Part shown: positions 44,114 through 51,916 of the stretch, piece by piece
Position numbering within the stretch: the stretch's first letter is position 1
Layout: each line of letters opens with the position of its first letter
From: Sinomonas sp. ASV322
Lineage (GTDB): Bacteria; Actinomycetota; Actinomycetes; Actinomycetales; Micrococcaceae
Direction: 5' to 3'
DNA length: 64,000 nt
Assembly: GCF_030908245.1 (NCBI RefSeq)
Contig: NZ_JAVFJJ010000008.1
Span: 117,410 to 181,409 of the forward strand
Translations under genes and position numbers: made by a program
The notes under the pieces: model-generated
Database searches by the model: none
Told to the model about the DNA's origin: nothing
What the model saw: the letters and a program-made list of their open reading frames with translations, nothing else

Positions 44114-45376
44114 TCAGCGGGCCACCGACTGGTTGCCCGCCGGACGCGCCGTGTTCCCGGCTCCATACTTGAAGACCGTGAAATTCGCGGTAGTGATGTC
44201 CCCGTTCGCGTCGAAAGCGATCGGCCCGGACTGGCCGTCGTAGTCAACGTGCGTCCCCTTCGCCTCGAGGGAAAGGCAGTTCGCGAGGCCCGTGCACTTC
44301 GTCCGCTGCGCCGAGGTACTCTGCCCCGAGGGGGCGATCGCCCCGCCCGAAACCGAGATGAGGTGCGACGCGATCGAGGGGCCGCCGTCGTCCTGTGCGT
44401 CCGCGGCCGCGAGGATCGCGAGCGCCGCCGCGTCATACGCCTCGGCGGCGAACGTCATATCCGCAAGGCCCGGGGCCTGCTTGAGCATGTCGGACTGGAA
44501 TGACGCGTTCGGGAAGGCCCCCGGAACGAGGCCGCGGGCGCCGTCGAGCGCACTCCCCGCGAGTCCCGTCCCGTACGGGGCGACGAGGGCATCGGAGAGG
44601 ATGATCTTCGAACCCGGCACCCCGCCGTCGTGCACTTGGGCGAGGACCGCCTGAGGATCGTCGCGCGCGACGACGATGACCGCGTCGGCCCCCGCTGCGA
44701 GCGCAGACGCCGCGGCAGCCCGCGCGTCGTGCCCGGTGAACTCGCCGCTCCCCTTCTCTGCGAGTCCCGCGGCCTTCGCGGCCGCGGACGTCGCACCGCC
44801 GACAGCCGAGCCGTAGCTGCCCTTCTCGCGCAGGACCGCGACGCTCGACGCCTCGCCGGCCTTGGCGAGGGCCACGAGCGCTGCGCCCTCGGCGGACTCG
44901 GTCGGCGCGGTGCGGAAGTAGTAGCCGCCGCTCGGGTAGGCCGAGAGCGCGTCGTCGAGGTTCGCCGGCGAGATGAGGACCGTCTTGGCCTTGTCGAGGA
45001 CGTCGATGGCCGCGGGCGCGTGGCTCGAGTCGGTCGGCCCGATCACGACGTCCGCCTTCGCGTCGACCAGGCGGCGCGCCGCCGCGGCAGTGTCCGTGGA
45101 GGGCGTGGGAGCGATGAACTCGATCGGCCGTCCCTTGTGGCCGCCCACCGCATTCGCCTGCTGGACGGCGAGTTGGACGGCCGCGCGCTGGGCCTCGTTG
45201 AGATAGGCCTGGCCGCCCACGTTGTCGAGCAGCATTCCGATGCGCAGGACGCCGTCGCCCGACGCCTCGGTCTGCGCGAGCCGCGCGTTGCCCGAGACCC
45301 CCGCCGCGCACCCCGCGAGCGCGAGCGCGGCCGCAACGGCGACCGCGGCACGGGTGCGTCGGAGGGCGTGGACCAC
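44114..45376 (-). CDS. Substrate-binding lipoprotein, branched-chain amino acid type
   Basis: A 420-residue lipoprotein. The signal ends in the lipobox ALAGC, so it is anchored outside the membrane. The body is a type I periplasmic-binding fold (Peripla_BP_6/LivJ-like): LRIGMLLDNVGGQAYLNEAQ, FIAPTPSTDTAAAARRLVDA, VVIGPTDSSHAPAAIDVLDK, GSYGSAVGGATSAAA, MTFAAEAYDAAALAI. No permease or ATPase genes are near, so it may be an orphan receptor or may work with LytR_C-type wall proteins encoded just before it. The GTG start overlaps the stop of the LytR_C gene by one base. Confidence 0.85.
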   Translation of the reverse strand: MVHALRRTRAAVAVAAALALAGCAAGVSGNARLAQTEASGDGVLRIGMLLDNVGGQAYLNEAQRAAVQLAVQQANAVGGHKGRPIEFIAPTPSTDTAAAARRLVDAKADVVIGPTDSSHAPAAIDVLDKAKTVLISPANLDDALSAYPSGGYYFRTAPTESAEGAALVALAKAGEASSVAVLREKGSYGSAVGGATSAAAKAAGLAEKGSGEFTGHDARAAAASALAAGADAVIVVARDDPQAVLAQVHDGGVPGSKIILSDALVAPYGTGLAGSALDGARGLVPGAFPNASFQSDMLKQAPGLADMTFAAEAYDAAALAILAAADAQDDGGPSIASHLISVSGGAIAPSGQSTSAQRTKCTGLANCLSLEAKGTHVDYDGQSGPIAFDANGDITTANFTVFKYGAGNTARPAGNQSVAR

Positions 45377-45966
45377 TATCCCGCGTACCCCGGGCCGAGG
45401 ACTGCCGCGAGCGGGTAGCCGAGCTGCTGTGCCTGCTGGACCGTCGCGATGCCGAGATCGGCGGCGAGGGCCTGCGCCGAGGCCTTCTGGCTCGCGTCGC
45501 GGTAGAACACGACCGACGACGAAACCGGAGTTCCACCCCAGTTGCCGATCGCCGCGACCGTCCAGCCCGCGTTCCGGGCCGTCGCGGCGACGCGGTTGCC
45601 GAGGCCCGAGGTCGTCGTCGCGTTGTAGACGCCCACCTGGAGCGTGCGGTCAGCCGTGGGGGTTGGAGTCGGAGTGGGCGTCGGCGTGGAGCTCGGGGTG
45701 GGGCCTGTGCTCGGCGACGCGGACGAGCTCGGGGACGTCGACGACGACGGCTGGCCGCTCGGCGCGGGGCTCGCCGCCGTCGAGCTGAGGTACTTCGGGA
45801 CGATGAAGAGCACCGCTGCGACGGCGACAACCGCAATGGCCGCCGCGACGATGACCCACGCGATGCCACGGCGGGGCGACTCGACGTTGGCCTTCGCGCG
45901 GTGGACGCCTTGGCGCCGCGGCGCTTCGGTCACGTCGTCGAACTCGTCGCGCAGGAAATTGCTCAT
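45376..45966 (-). CDS. LytR C-terminal domain membrane protein
   Basis: A 196-residue protein with a cytoplasmic N-terminus, one membrane helix (about 35-58: GIAWVIVAAAIAVVAVAAVL), a Ser/Pro/Thr-rich wall-spanning stretch ending in a run of Pro-Thr repeats, and a C-terminal LytR_C domain (LQVGVYNATTTSGLGNRVAA and onward). LytR_C is found at the end of wall-polymer ligases (LCP proteins) and alone, as here, in actinobacteria; its role is not settled. ATG at 45966 is preferred to an upstream TTG. Confidence 0.88.
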   Translation of the reverse strand: MSNFLRDEFDDVTEAPRRQGVHRAKANVESPRRGIAWVIVAAAIAVVAVAAVLFIVPKYLSSTAASPAPSGQPSSSTSPSSSASPSTGPTPSSTPTPTPTPTPTADRTLQVGVYNATTTSGLGNRVAATARNAGWTVAAIGNWGGTPVSSSVVFYRDASQKASAQALAADLGIATVQQAQQLGYPLAAVLGPGYAG

Positions 45967-46013
45967 ATCGTCGTGGGTCCTCGTCAAAGGCTGTGCTGGG
46001 GACCGCGGCAGGC

Positions 46014-46322
46014 TCAGACGCTGCCGCCCAGGCGACGAGCCGTCCGTGCGCGCTGCCGCGACGACCTAAGTCTACGCAACCTCTTGACCAGCATCGGATC
46101 GTGGGCCAGTGCGGCCTCGGTATCGATGAGGGCGTTGAGGAGCTGGTAGTAATGGGTCGCCGAGAGGTCGAAGAGCTCGCGGATGGCCTGTTCCTTCGCG
46201 CCGGCGTACTTCCACCAGTTGCGCTCGAGGGCGAGCATCTGCTCCTCGCGGGCCGTGATCTCGGCCCCTGGCGCGCGAAGCCCGTGGGGCTCGACGAACT
46301 CGTGTGCCTCCGCTGCGCCCAT
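46014..46322 (-). CDS. DUF3263 family protein
   Basis: A 102-residue protein of an actinobacterial family. [20 protein letters not shown] (begins here with EI) and [18 protein letters not shown] are the family core, followed by [18 protein letters not shown]. The pattern resembles a sigma-region-4-like HTH, and DNA binding is a fair guess. It is encoded just ahead of the LytR_C gene, a conserved order in Micrococcales. Confidence 0.88.
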   Translation of the reverse strand: MGAAEAHEFVEPHGLRAPGAEITAREEQMLALERNWWKYAGAKEQAIRELFDLSATHYYQLLNALIDTEAALAHDPMLVKRLRRLRSSRQRARTARRLGGSV

Positions 46323-46426
46323 GCTCCGACGCTCCCTTCGACTGTTTCCCTCGAGACGGCTTCCTCCAGTGTAGGAGCGAACTACAACGGTGTCATTCGA
46401 AGCCCCGTGCGAGACTGAGGGGCGTG

Positions 46427-47185
46427 ATGGACGCCGAGCCTCTCTTCGAGCTCCCGGGCCACCCCGGCACCGCCGCCCCACCCGCGCCCGCCGAGGACGC
46501 ACGGCGTCTTGCCGCGATGGCGCGCGCTCCGCTCGACGAGCTCATGCACCCCGAGTGGGCCGCCGCGCTCTCGGGGGTCGAACCGCAGCTCCGCCACGCG
46601 CTCCACACCGCGGCAGACGACGCCACGGCAGGCGCCGTGGTCCTCCCTCCCCCGAGGGACGTGCTGCGCGCATTCCGCGAACCGCTCTCGGCGGTCAGGG
46701 TGCTCATCGTAGGCCAAGATCCGTATCCGACGCCGGGGCACGCGATGGGTCTCAGCTTCTCCGTCGCGGCTGATGTGCGTCCCCTCCCGCGGAGCCTCGC
46801 CAACATCTTCCGAGAGCTCGCGGACGACGTCGGCGCCTCACCGTCAACAGGGGACCTCGCCGGATGGGCGGAGCAGGGAGTACTCCTGCTCAACCGGGTG
46901 CTCACGGTGCGGGCAGGCGAATCGGGAGCGCATCGGCGGGCCGGCTGGGAGGAGGTCACGGAGGCGGCGGTGCGCGCCGTCGTCGGACGCGGCCTCCCGC
47001 TCGTCGCGATTCTGTGGGGAAAGGACGCCCAGGCGATGCGCCCCCTCCTGGGGGCGACGCCGGTCATCGCCACGGCGCACCCGTCCCCTTTGAGCGCGTC
47101 GCGCGGATTCTTCGGGTCGCGGCCGTTCAGCCGGGTGAACGAGCTGCTGGCGGAGCAGGACACGGAACCGATCGTCTGGGCGTGA
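46427..47185 (+). CDS. ung: Uracil-DNA glycosylase
   Basis: A 252-residue family 1 UDG that removes uracil from DNA and starts base excision repair. [20 protein letters not shown] carries the catalytic Asp (near residue 95), [20 protein letters not shown] the uracil-recognition Asn region, and [20 protein letters not shown] the His and the DNA-intercalating loop. The N-terminal 40 residues are longer than in E. coli and Pro/Ala-rich. ATG at 46427; GTG one codon earlier is possible. Confidence 0.94.
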   Translation: MDAEPLFELPGHPGTAAPPAPAEDARRLAAMARAPLDELMHPEWAAALSGVEPQLRHALHTAADDATAGAVVLPPPRDVLRAFREPLSAVRVLIVGQDPYPTPGHAMGLSFSVAADVRPLPRSLANIFRELADDVGASPSTGDLAGWAEQGVLLLNRVLTVRAGESGAHRRAGWEEVTEAAVRAVVGRGLPLVAILWGKDAQAMRPLLGATPVIATAHPSPLSASRGFFGSRPFSRVNELLAEQDTEPIVWA

Positions 47186-47203
47186 GCCAGTAGGCTGGGC
47201 CGC

Positions 47204-48049
47204 ATGACTTCAGGCACGACGACGACCGCCCCGGCCAAGAAGCCACGCCCGACGCTCGACCTCGTCGTGGCGCGGACCGAATGGCTCACACCCCACCTCG
47301 TGCGGGTCGTGGCCGGCGGGCCGGGCTTCGAGGCGTTCGCGGACAACGGCTTCACGGACAAGTACGTGAAGATCTCCTTCCCCACCGCGCTGCCTGACGC
47401 GGCCTGGGCCGACGGACCGGTCGACGTCGCGGCGCTCAAGGAGGCGCTTCCGCGGGATCAGTGGCCCGTGACGCGCACCTACACCGTGCGCTCGTTCGAA
47501 GTCGATGCCCGTGAGCTGTCGATCGACTTCGTCGTGCACGGCGACGAAGGCATCGCCGGGCCGTGGGCCGCGGCAGCGACAGCCGGCGACCGGCTCGTGT
47601 GCACGGGCCCCGGAGGCGCGTACTCGCCCGATCCCGCCGCGGACTGGCACCTCTTCGCCGCGGACGAATCCGCCATTCCGGCCGTGGCCGCCGCGCTCGA
47701 GGCGCTTCCCGCGGACGCGAAGGGGCTCGCGTTCATCGAGGTCGGTTCGGCCGCCGACATCCTCGAGCTAGCCGCTCCCGAGGGGGTCGAACTTCGCTGG
47801 CTCTCGCGCGAGGGGGAGCGGGCTGGGGAAACGCTCGTGCTCGCCGAGGCCGTCGCCGACGGCGAATGGCTTCCCGGGACGCCGAGCGTCTTCGCCCACG
47901 GGGAACGCGGCGCGATGAAGGAGCTCAGGGCTGTGTTCAAGCAGCGCGGCCTGTCGCGGAAGAACCTCTCGCTCTCGGGCTACTGGGCGCATGGAAGGGC
48001 CGAGGACCAGTTCCAGGCGGAGAAGAAGCTGCCCGTCGGGGAAATCTGA
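47204..48049 (+). CDS. Siderophore-interacting protein (flavin ferric reductase)
   Basis: A 281-residue SIP-family enzyme. The FAD-binding half has RTYTVRSFEVDARELSIDFV and HGDEGIAGPWAAAATAGDRL; the NAD(P)H/SIP half has HLFAADESAIPAVAAALEAL, VFAHGERGAMKELRAVF and LSLSGYWAHGRAED with the conserved C-terminal Lys. SIPs release iron from siderophores by reducing it. Only 18 bases separate it from ung, so both could be on one transcript, but its iron role would fit control by the IdeR encoded at 22168; no clear iron box was seen. Confidence 0.92.
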   Translation: MTSGTTTTAPAKKPRPTLDLVVARTEWLTPHLVRVVAGGPGFEAFADNGFTDKYVKISFPTALPDAAWADGPVDVAALKEALPRDQWPVTRTYTVRSFEVDARELSIDFVVHGDEGIAGPWAAAATAGDRLVCTGPGGAYSPDPAADWHLFAADESAIPAVAAALEALPADAKGLAFIEVGSAADILELAAPEGVELRWLSREGERAGETLVLAEAVADGEWLPGTPSVFAHGERGAMKELRAVFKQRGLSRKNLSLSGYWAHGRAEDQFQAEKKLPVGEI

Positions 48050-48122
48050 CTCGGCCAATCTGAGGGGCGCGAGACGGCCACGCGTTCGAAGGGATTCCCT
48101 GGGTCGCGGCTAGGCTAGCTGC

Positions 48123-49001
48123 ATGTCAATCGCGGCCGAACGGGAGCCGAAGACGCCGACTGCTTCGCCTCGAAACCAGCAACTGCTCGTGACCCTCTTC
48201 GGCCTGTACGGGCGCGAGCACCAGGGCGCCTTGCCTGTTGCGGGACTTGTGCGGCTCCTTGGCGATCTCGGCATCGAATCGGCCGGTGTGCGTTCCGCGG
48301 TATCCCGGCTGAAGAAGCGCGGGGTCCTCGAGAGCGTGAAGGTGGGCGGCGCGGCCGCCTACCGGCTCGGCTCCGGTCTCGAAGAGATCTTCCACGAGGG
48401 CGACGAGCGCATCTTCTCCCCCCGCCGTTCCGACATCGGGGATCCGTGGCTGCTCGCGGCGTTCTCCGTACCCGAATCCCAGCGCAATCTGCGCCATCAG
48501 ATCCGCAGCGCCCTCACGCGTCTGGGATTCGGCGCGGTCACGCCGGGACTCTGGATTGCACCGGCGTTTCTCGAGGCCGAGGCCAGGACTCAGGTGGGCC
48601 GCGCCGGCGCGTCTGGCTACGTGGAATTCTTCCGCGCCGAATATGCCGACGGCGACTCGGGCCCGACGATGCGCGAGCTCGTCGCCTCGTGGTGGGACCT
48701 TGAGGCGCTCGAATCGATGTACGTGGAGTTCGTTGAGAATCACCGTGCGGTCGGCGAGCGCTGGGCGTCGACGGAGCCTGCTTCCCCTCAAGAGCACGCG
48801 GACGCCTTCGCGGACTACGTCTCGATGCTGACCCAGTGGCGGCGGCTGCCGTACTTGGACCCGGGGCTGCCTGTTGAGTATCTGCCTGAGGACTGGCACG
48901 GCGTGGTAGCTCAGGACCTGTTCAGGACGCTCCACGAGCGTCTGGCCGGACCCGCCCGGCAGCATGCCGAACGGGCCCTCGCCATCTCTATCGGCGACTA
49001 G
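48123..49001 (+). CDS. PaaX-family transcriptional regulator
   Basis: A 292-residue regulator. The N-terminal winged helix (RNQQLLVTLFGLYGREHQGA, then GVRSAVSRLKKRGVLESVKV) and the C-terminal PaaX domain (DPWLLAAFSVPESQRNLRHQ, GFGAVTPGLWIAPAFLEAEA, MLTQWRRLPYLDPGLPVEYL, then LPEDWHG) are complete. PaaX proteins sense aryl-CoA thioesters such as phenylacetyl-CoA and release their operators. Here the aryl-CoA of the neighbouring ligase is the natural effector. Its stop overlaps that of the convergent ridA-like gene: both share CTAG at 48998-49001. The palindromes at 49499 and 59927 are candidate operators. Confidence 0.9.
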   Translation: MSIAAEREPKTPTASPRNQQLLVTLFGLYGREHQGALPVAGLVRLLGDLGIESAGVRSAVSRLKKRGVLESVKVGGAAAYRLGSGLEEIFHEGDERIFSPRRSDIGDPWLLAAFSVPESQRNLRHQIRSALTRLGFGAVTPGLWIAPAFLEAEARTQVGRAGASGYVEFFRAEYADGDSGPTMRELVASWWDLEALESMYVEFVENHRAVGERWASTEPASPQEHADAFADYVSMLTQWRRLPYLDPGLPVEYLPEDWHGVVAQDLFRTLHERLAGPARQHAERALAISIGD

Positions 49002-49420
49002 GCTTCCCCGCCTGAGCCGATCACGGCGACGCCCTTGATCTCGATCAGGGCTTCCTTCTGCCAGAGGCGCGTGATGCCGATGCCGGCCATCGCCGGATAC
49101 TCGCGCCCGGCCATCTCGCGCCAGATCTGACCGATCTCGCGCCCGTGAGCCATGTAGTCGTCCACATCGGTGAGGTAGATCGTGACGTCCACGAGGTCCT
49201 CTGGCCGGCCGCCGGCCTCGGCGAGTGTGGTCAGGACGTTGGAGAACGCCTGCCGGAACTGTTCCACGATGCCGCCGGGGACGATCTGCATGTCGGGGTC
49301 GAGTGCGGTCTGTCCACCGAGATAGACGACGTCGCCAACCTTCACCCCGTGTGCGTAGCCCGAGGGCTTCGGCAGCGCTGCGGGATTGACCGTTTCCTTG
49401 CGCGTCATGGTGCTTGCCAT
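48998..49420 (-). CDS. RidA-family enamine/imine deaminase
   Basis: A 140-residue RidA/YjgF-type protein. GVKVGDVVYLGGQTALDPDM, GGIVEQFRQAFSNVLTTLAE and the Arg in YPAMAGIGITRLWQKEALIE are family features; the Arg binds the carboxylate of the imine and the C-terminal EIKGVAV strand closes the site. Such proteins hydrolyse enamines or imines, and branches within aromatic pathways deaminate ring-cleavage products (for example 2-aminomuconate deaminase-like proteins). Divergent from the FAH gene with a shared control region of 123 bases, it belongs to the catabolic cluster; removal of the amino group of a cleaved aminophenol ring is a fair role. Confidence 0.88.
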   Translation of the reverse strand: MASTMTRKETVNPAALPKPSGYAHGVKVGDVVYLGGQTALDPDMQIVPGGIVEQFRQAFSNVLTTLAEAGGRPEDLVDVTIYLTDVDDYMAHGREIGQIWREMAGREYPAMAGIGITRLWQKEALIEIKGVAVIGSGGEA

Positions 49421-49498
49421 GGGATCCTCCTCGCCCTCTCGGGCGCCTCGTCAGTGGGGCTAGTCACAGCCGCAGGGCCGTGCTAGCTTGAGTTTAGA

Positions 49499-49512
49499 TG
49501 ACGAGCGTCACA
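49499..49512. promoter_or_regulatory. Shared operator, site 1
   Basis: TGACGAGCGTCACA contains TGACG-AG-CGTCA, a perfect 5-bp inverted repeat, in the divergent region between the ridA-like gene and the FAH operon, 32 bases before the FAH start. Its complement, TGTGACGCTCGTCA, recurs with one change at 59927 and three at 61709. Confidence 0.75.
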
Positions 49513-49543
49513 AAAGCGATATACACCCCGAAGGAGCCGAGCA

Positions 49544-50386
49544 ATGGAGTTGGCAACGATCCGAACCCCCGATGGGTCCACCGCTGCCGCCGTGCGCCGG
49601 GGCGATGAGTGGATGGGCCTTGCGGCGGCCAACCTGAGCGAGCTTCTGGCCCGGCCGGACTGGTCGTGGGAAGCTGTGACGGCCCTTGCTGCCCCCGTCG
49701 GCAGCGGGATTCCGGTCGACGAGGCCGAGCTCGGGCTGCCGCTCCCCACGCCCGGGAAGGTGGTCTGCTGCGGGCTCAACTATGCGGACCACATCCTCGA
49801 GATGGGGCGCGACCTCCCCGAATACCCCACGCTTTTCGCGAAGTTCGCCGACACGCTCACGGGCCCGAAAGACGACGTCGCCGTGCCCGCCCAGGCGCAG
49901 GCCGCCGTCGACTGGGAAGCCGAGCTCGCCGTCGTCGTCGGCTCGGAGCTCCGGCGAGCCGACGAGGAGGAGGCACGCGCGGCGATCGCCGGGTACATGC
50001 TTGCCAACGACATCTCGATGCGCGACTGGCAGAAGCGCACGCTCCAGTGGTTCCAGGGCAAGGCCTTCGACGGCACGACGCCAATCGGTCCAGTGCTCGT
50101 GACCGCCGATTCGATCGACCCCGACGACGGGATCGAGATCACGTGCGAGGTCAACGGCGTGCGCAGGCAGCATGGCAGCACGAAGACCCTCGTGTTCAGC
50201 CCGGCCAAACTGCTCGCGTACATCTCCCAGTTCACGGCGCTCCGTGCCGGCGACGTCGTTCTCACCGGAACTCCCGGCGGGGTCGGCATGGGCATGCAGC
50301 CCCCGCAGTACTTGTCCGACGGCGACATGGTCGTCGTGAAGGCCGAGGGCCTCGGACAGCTCGAGAACACCATCCGCTTCAACTGA
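49544..50386 (+). CDS. Fumarylacetoacetate hydrolase family protein
   Basis: A 280-residue FAH-superfamily enzyme. GKVVCCGLNYADHILEMGRD opens the catalytic domain; the metal ligands are the two Glu in WEAELAVVVG (first in Trp-Glu-Ala-Glu) and Asp in ANDISMRDWQ; GKAFDGTTPIGPVLVTADSI and VVLTGTPGGVGMGMQPPQYL complete the site. Members split C-C bonds of ring-fission products such as fumarylpyruvate, maleylpyruvate or acylpyruvates. It is the first gene of the rightward operon and would act after the cupin ring-cleavage enzyme. Confidence 0.9.
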   Translation: MELATIRTPDGSTAAAVRRGDEWMGLAAANLSELLARPDWSWEAVTALAAPVGSGIPVDEAELGLPLPTPGKVVCCGLNYADHILEMGRDLPEYPTLFAKFADTLTGPKDDVAVPAQAQAAVDWEAELAVVVGSELRRADEEEARAAIAGYMLANDISMRDWQKRTLQWFQGKAFDGTTPIGPVLVTADSIDPDDGIEITCEVNGVRRQHGSTKTLVFSPAKLLAYISQFTALRAGDVVLTGTPGGVGMGMQPPQYLSDGDMVVVKAEGLGQLENTIRFN

Positions 50387-50409
50387 CCAGAAATCCCAGG
50401 AGGGACACC

Positions 50410-50895
50410 ATGACCACCAACGAGCAGCTCGCGCACGTTACCGAGGGCGACAACTCCATCTACGCGCAGCCCGACGGCCGCGTGATCCCCGTGGTCACCC
50501 GCGCGGGCCACGAGGATACTCAGACCATGCAGTCCGGCGACTGCGTCCGCGTCTCGGGCGTCTCGATCCAGCACACCCCTGCTACGAAGATCTGGTTCGG
50601 GCAGGTCTCCAACAAGCCGGGCTACCGTTCCCTCCCGCACCACCACGGAGAGGCCGAGACCGGCGGCTACGTGCTGCGCGGACACGGCCGGATCTACTTC
50701 GGCGAGGGCTTCAAGGACTACACCGATATGACCGCCGGCGACTGGGTGTTCGTCCCGCCGTTCATGCCCCACGTCGAGGCGAACATGTCCGTCACCGACG
50801 AGCTCGTCTGGCTGACGACCCGCACCCCCGAGAATATTGTCGTCAACCTCGAGGACGTGGATGACTCCGAGCTCGAAGGCTACCGGCGAGCATGA
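50410..50895 (+). CDS. Small cupin, candidate ring-cleavage dioxygenase
   Basis: A 161-residue single-domain cupin. Both metal motifs are complete: LPHHHGEAETGGYVLRG (three His, one Glu, Gly) and GDWVFVPPFMPHVEAN (Gly, Pro, His, Asn). It is far shorter than gentisate dioxygenase (a bicupin of about 340 residues) and nearer to small enzymes such as 3-hydroxyanthranilate or 5-nitrosalicylate-type dioxygenases in size. Position between a FAH hydrolase and a thioesterase in an aryl-CoA cluster argues for opening of a hydroxylated ring, but an isomerase or sensor role is not excluded. GGAG precedes the ATG, and the stop overlaps the next start (ATGA). Confidence 0.78.
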   Translation: MTTNEQLAHVTEGDNSIYAQPDGRVIPVVTRAGHEDTQTMQSGDCVRVSGVSIQHTPATKIWFGQVSNKPGYRSLPHHHGEAETGGYVLRGHGRIYFGEGFKDYTDMTAGDWVFVPPFMPHVEANMSVTDELVWLTTRTPENIVVNLEDVDDSELEGYRRA

Positions 50896-51890
50896 GCGGC
50901 GAATCCGCGCAGACGACGGCCGCCATGGAGACGGCGGGTTCCTCGACGCTGCTCGCCGCGCTCGAGCTGACGCCCTGCGAGCCCGAGCACTTCGACCTCG
51001 CGTGGTCCGCCACCACGCAGTACTGCCCCTGGCCCAAGGCCTACGGCGGGGACATGGTGGCCCAGGCCGCCGCGGCAGCAATGCTCTCCGTGGACGCCGA
51101 TCGCCGCCTGCATTCGATGCACTCGTACTTCATGCGTCCCGTGGACATTGGCGCCGAGGTCCGGTACGAAGTCGAGCTCCTGCGCGACGGGCGCGGCTAC
51201 TCGACGCGCCAGGTCCGGGCCTACCAGGGCGGCAAGCCTGTCTACACGGCGCTCGCCTCGTTCCAGGTCCCCGAGGACGGCGCCGAGCTCACCCCAGCCC
51301 TTCCGGCCGGCATCCCCGCACCCGAGACGCTGCCGACATCGGCCGAATACCTCGCGGACATCGAACCCGGCACGCCCGAGGCGGGCACGCTCACCCCGGC
51401 GGCGAAGGAGTACTGGTCGTCCGGCCGCTCGTTCGACATGCGCCACGTGCGTGGCCCGGTCTACGTCCGGGTTGAGGGCGAGCGGACCACGACGCAGGCC
51501 GTGTGGGTCCGGGCCTTCGAGGACTTGGGGGCTGTGCCCGCAGGGGCCCTCGGCGGCGCCGGCTCGACGGTGGCGGCACTCGACCTTGAGCAGGTCCACA
51601 CCGCGGCCCTCGCCTATGTGTGCGACTACACGATCATCGAGCCGACGCTCCGCGCGCTCGGCCACGCGTGGGCCGATCCCGGCCTCGTCACCGCGAGCCT
51701 CGACCACGCCATGTGGTTCCACCGACCGGCACGGGCCGACGAGTGGCTCCTCTACGTCCAGGAGGCCGCCGGAGCCCAGTCGGGCCGGGGCCTCGGCCTG
51801 GGCCGCTTCTTCGATTCCGACGGCCGACTCGTCGCGACCGTGGCCCAAGAGGCCATGATCCGCCCGGGCCGCGGACACAGCTCACGCTGA
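50892..51890 (+). CDS. Acyl-CoA thioesterase II (TesB type)
   Basis: A 332-residue double-hotdog thioesterase. WPKAYGGDMVAQAAAAAMLS and SMHSYFMRPVDIGAEVRYEV belong to the first hotdog, ASLDHAMWFHRPARADEWLL and GRFFDSDGRLVATVAQEAMI to the second; the catalytic Asp, Gln/Thr region of TesB can be placed there. It hydrolyses acyl-CoA to free acid. In this operon it may release hydroxylated aryl-CoA or recycle CoA from stalled intermediates. Start overlaps the cupin stop. Confidence 0.88.
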   Translation: MSGESAQTTAAMETAGSSTLLAALELTPCEPEHFDLAWSATTQYCPWPKAYGGDMVAQAAAAAMLSVDADRRLHSMHSYFMRPVDIGAEVRYEVELLRDGRGYSTRQVRAYQGGKPVYTALASFQVPEDGAELTPALPAGIPAPETLPTSAEYLADIEPGTPEAGTLTPAAKEYWSSGRSFDMRHVRGPVYVRVEGERTTTQAVWVRAFEDLGAVPAGALGGAGSTVAALDLEQVHTAALAYVCDYTIIEPTLRALGHAWADPGLVTASLDHAMWFHRPARADEWLLYVQEAAGAQSGRGLGLGRFFDSDGRLVATVAQEAMIRPGRGHSSR

Positions 51891-51916
51891 CCCAGCATCA
51901 CGAAAGGCTCTCCACG

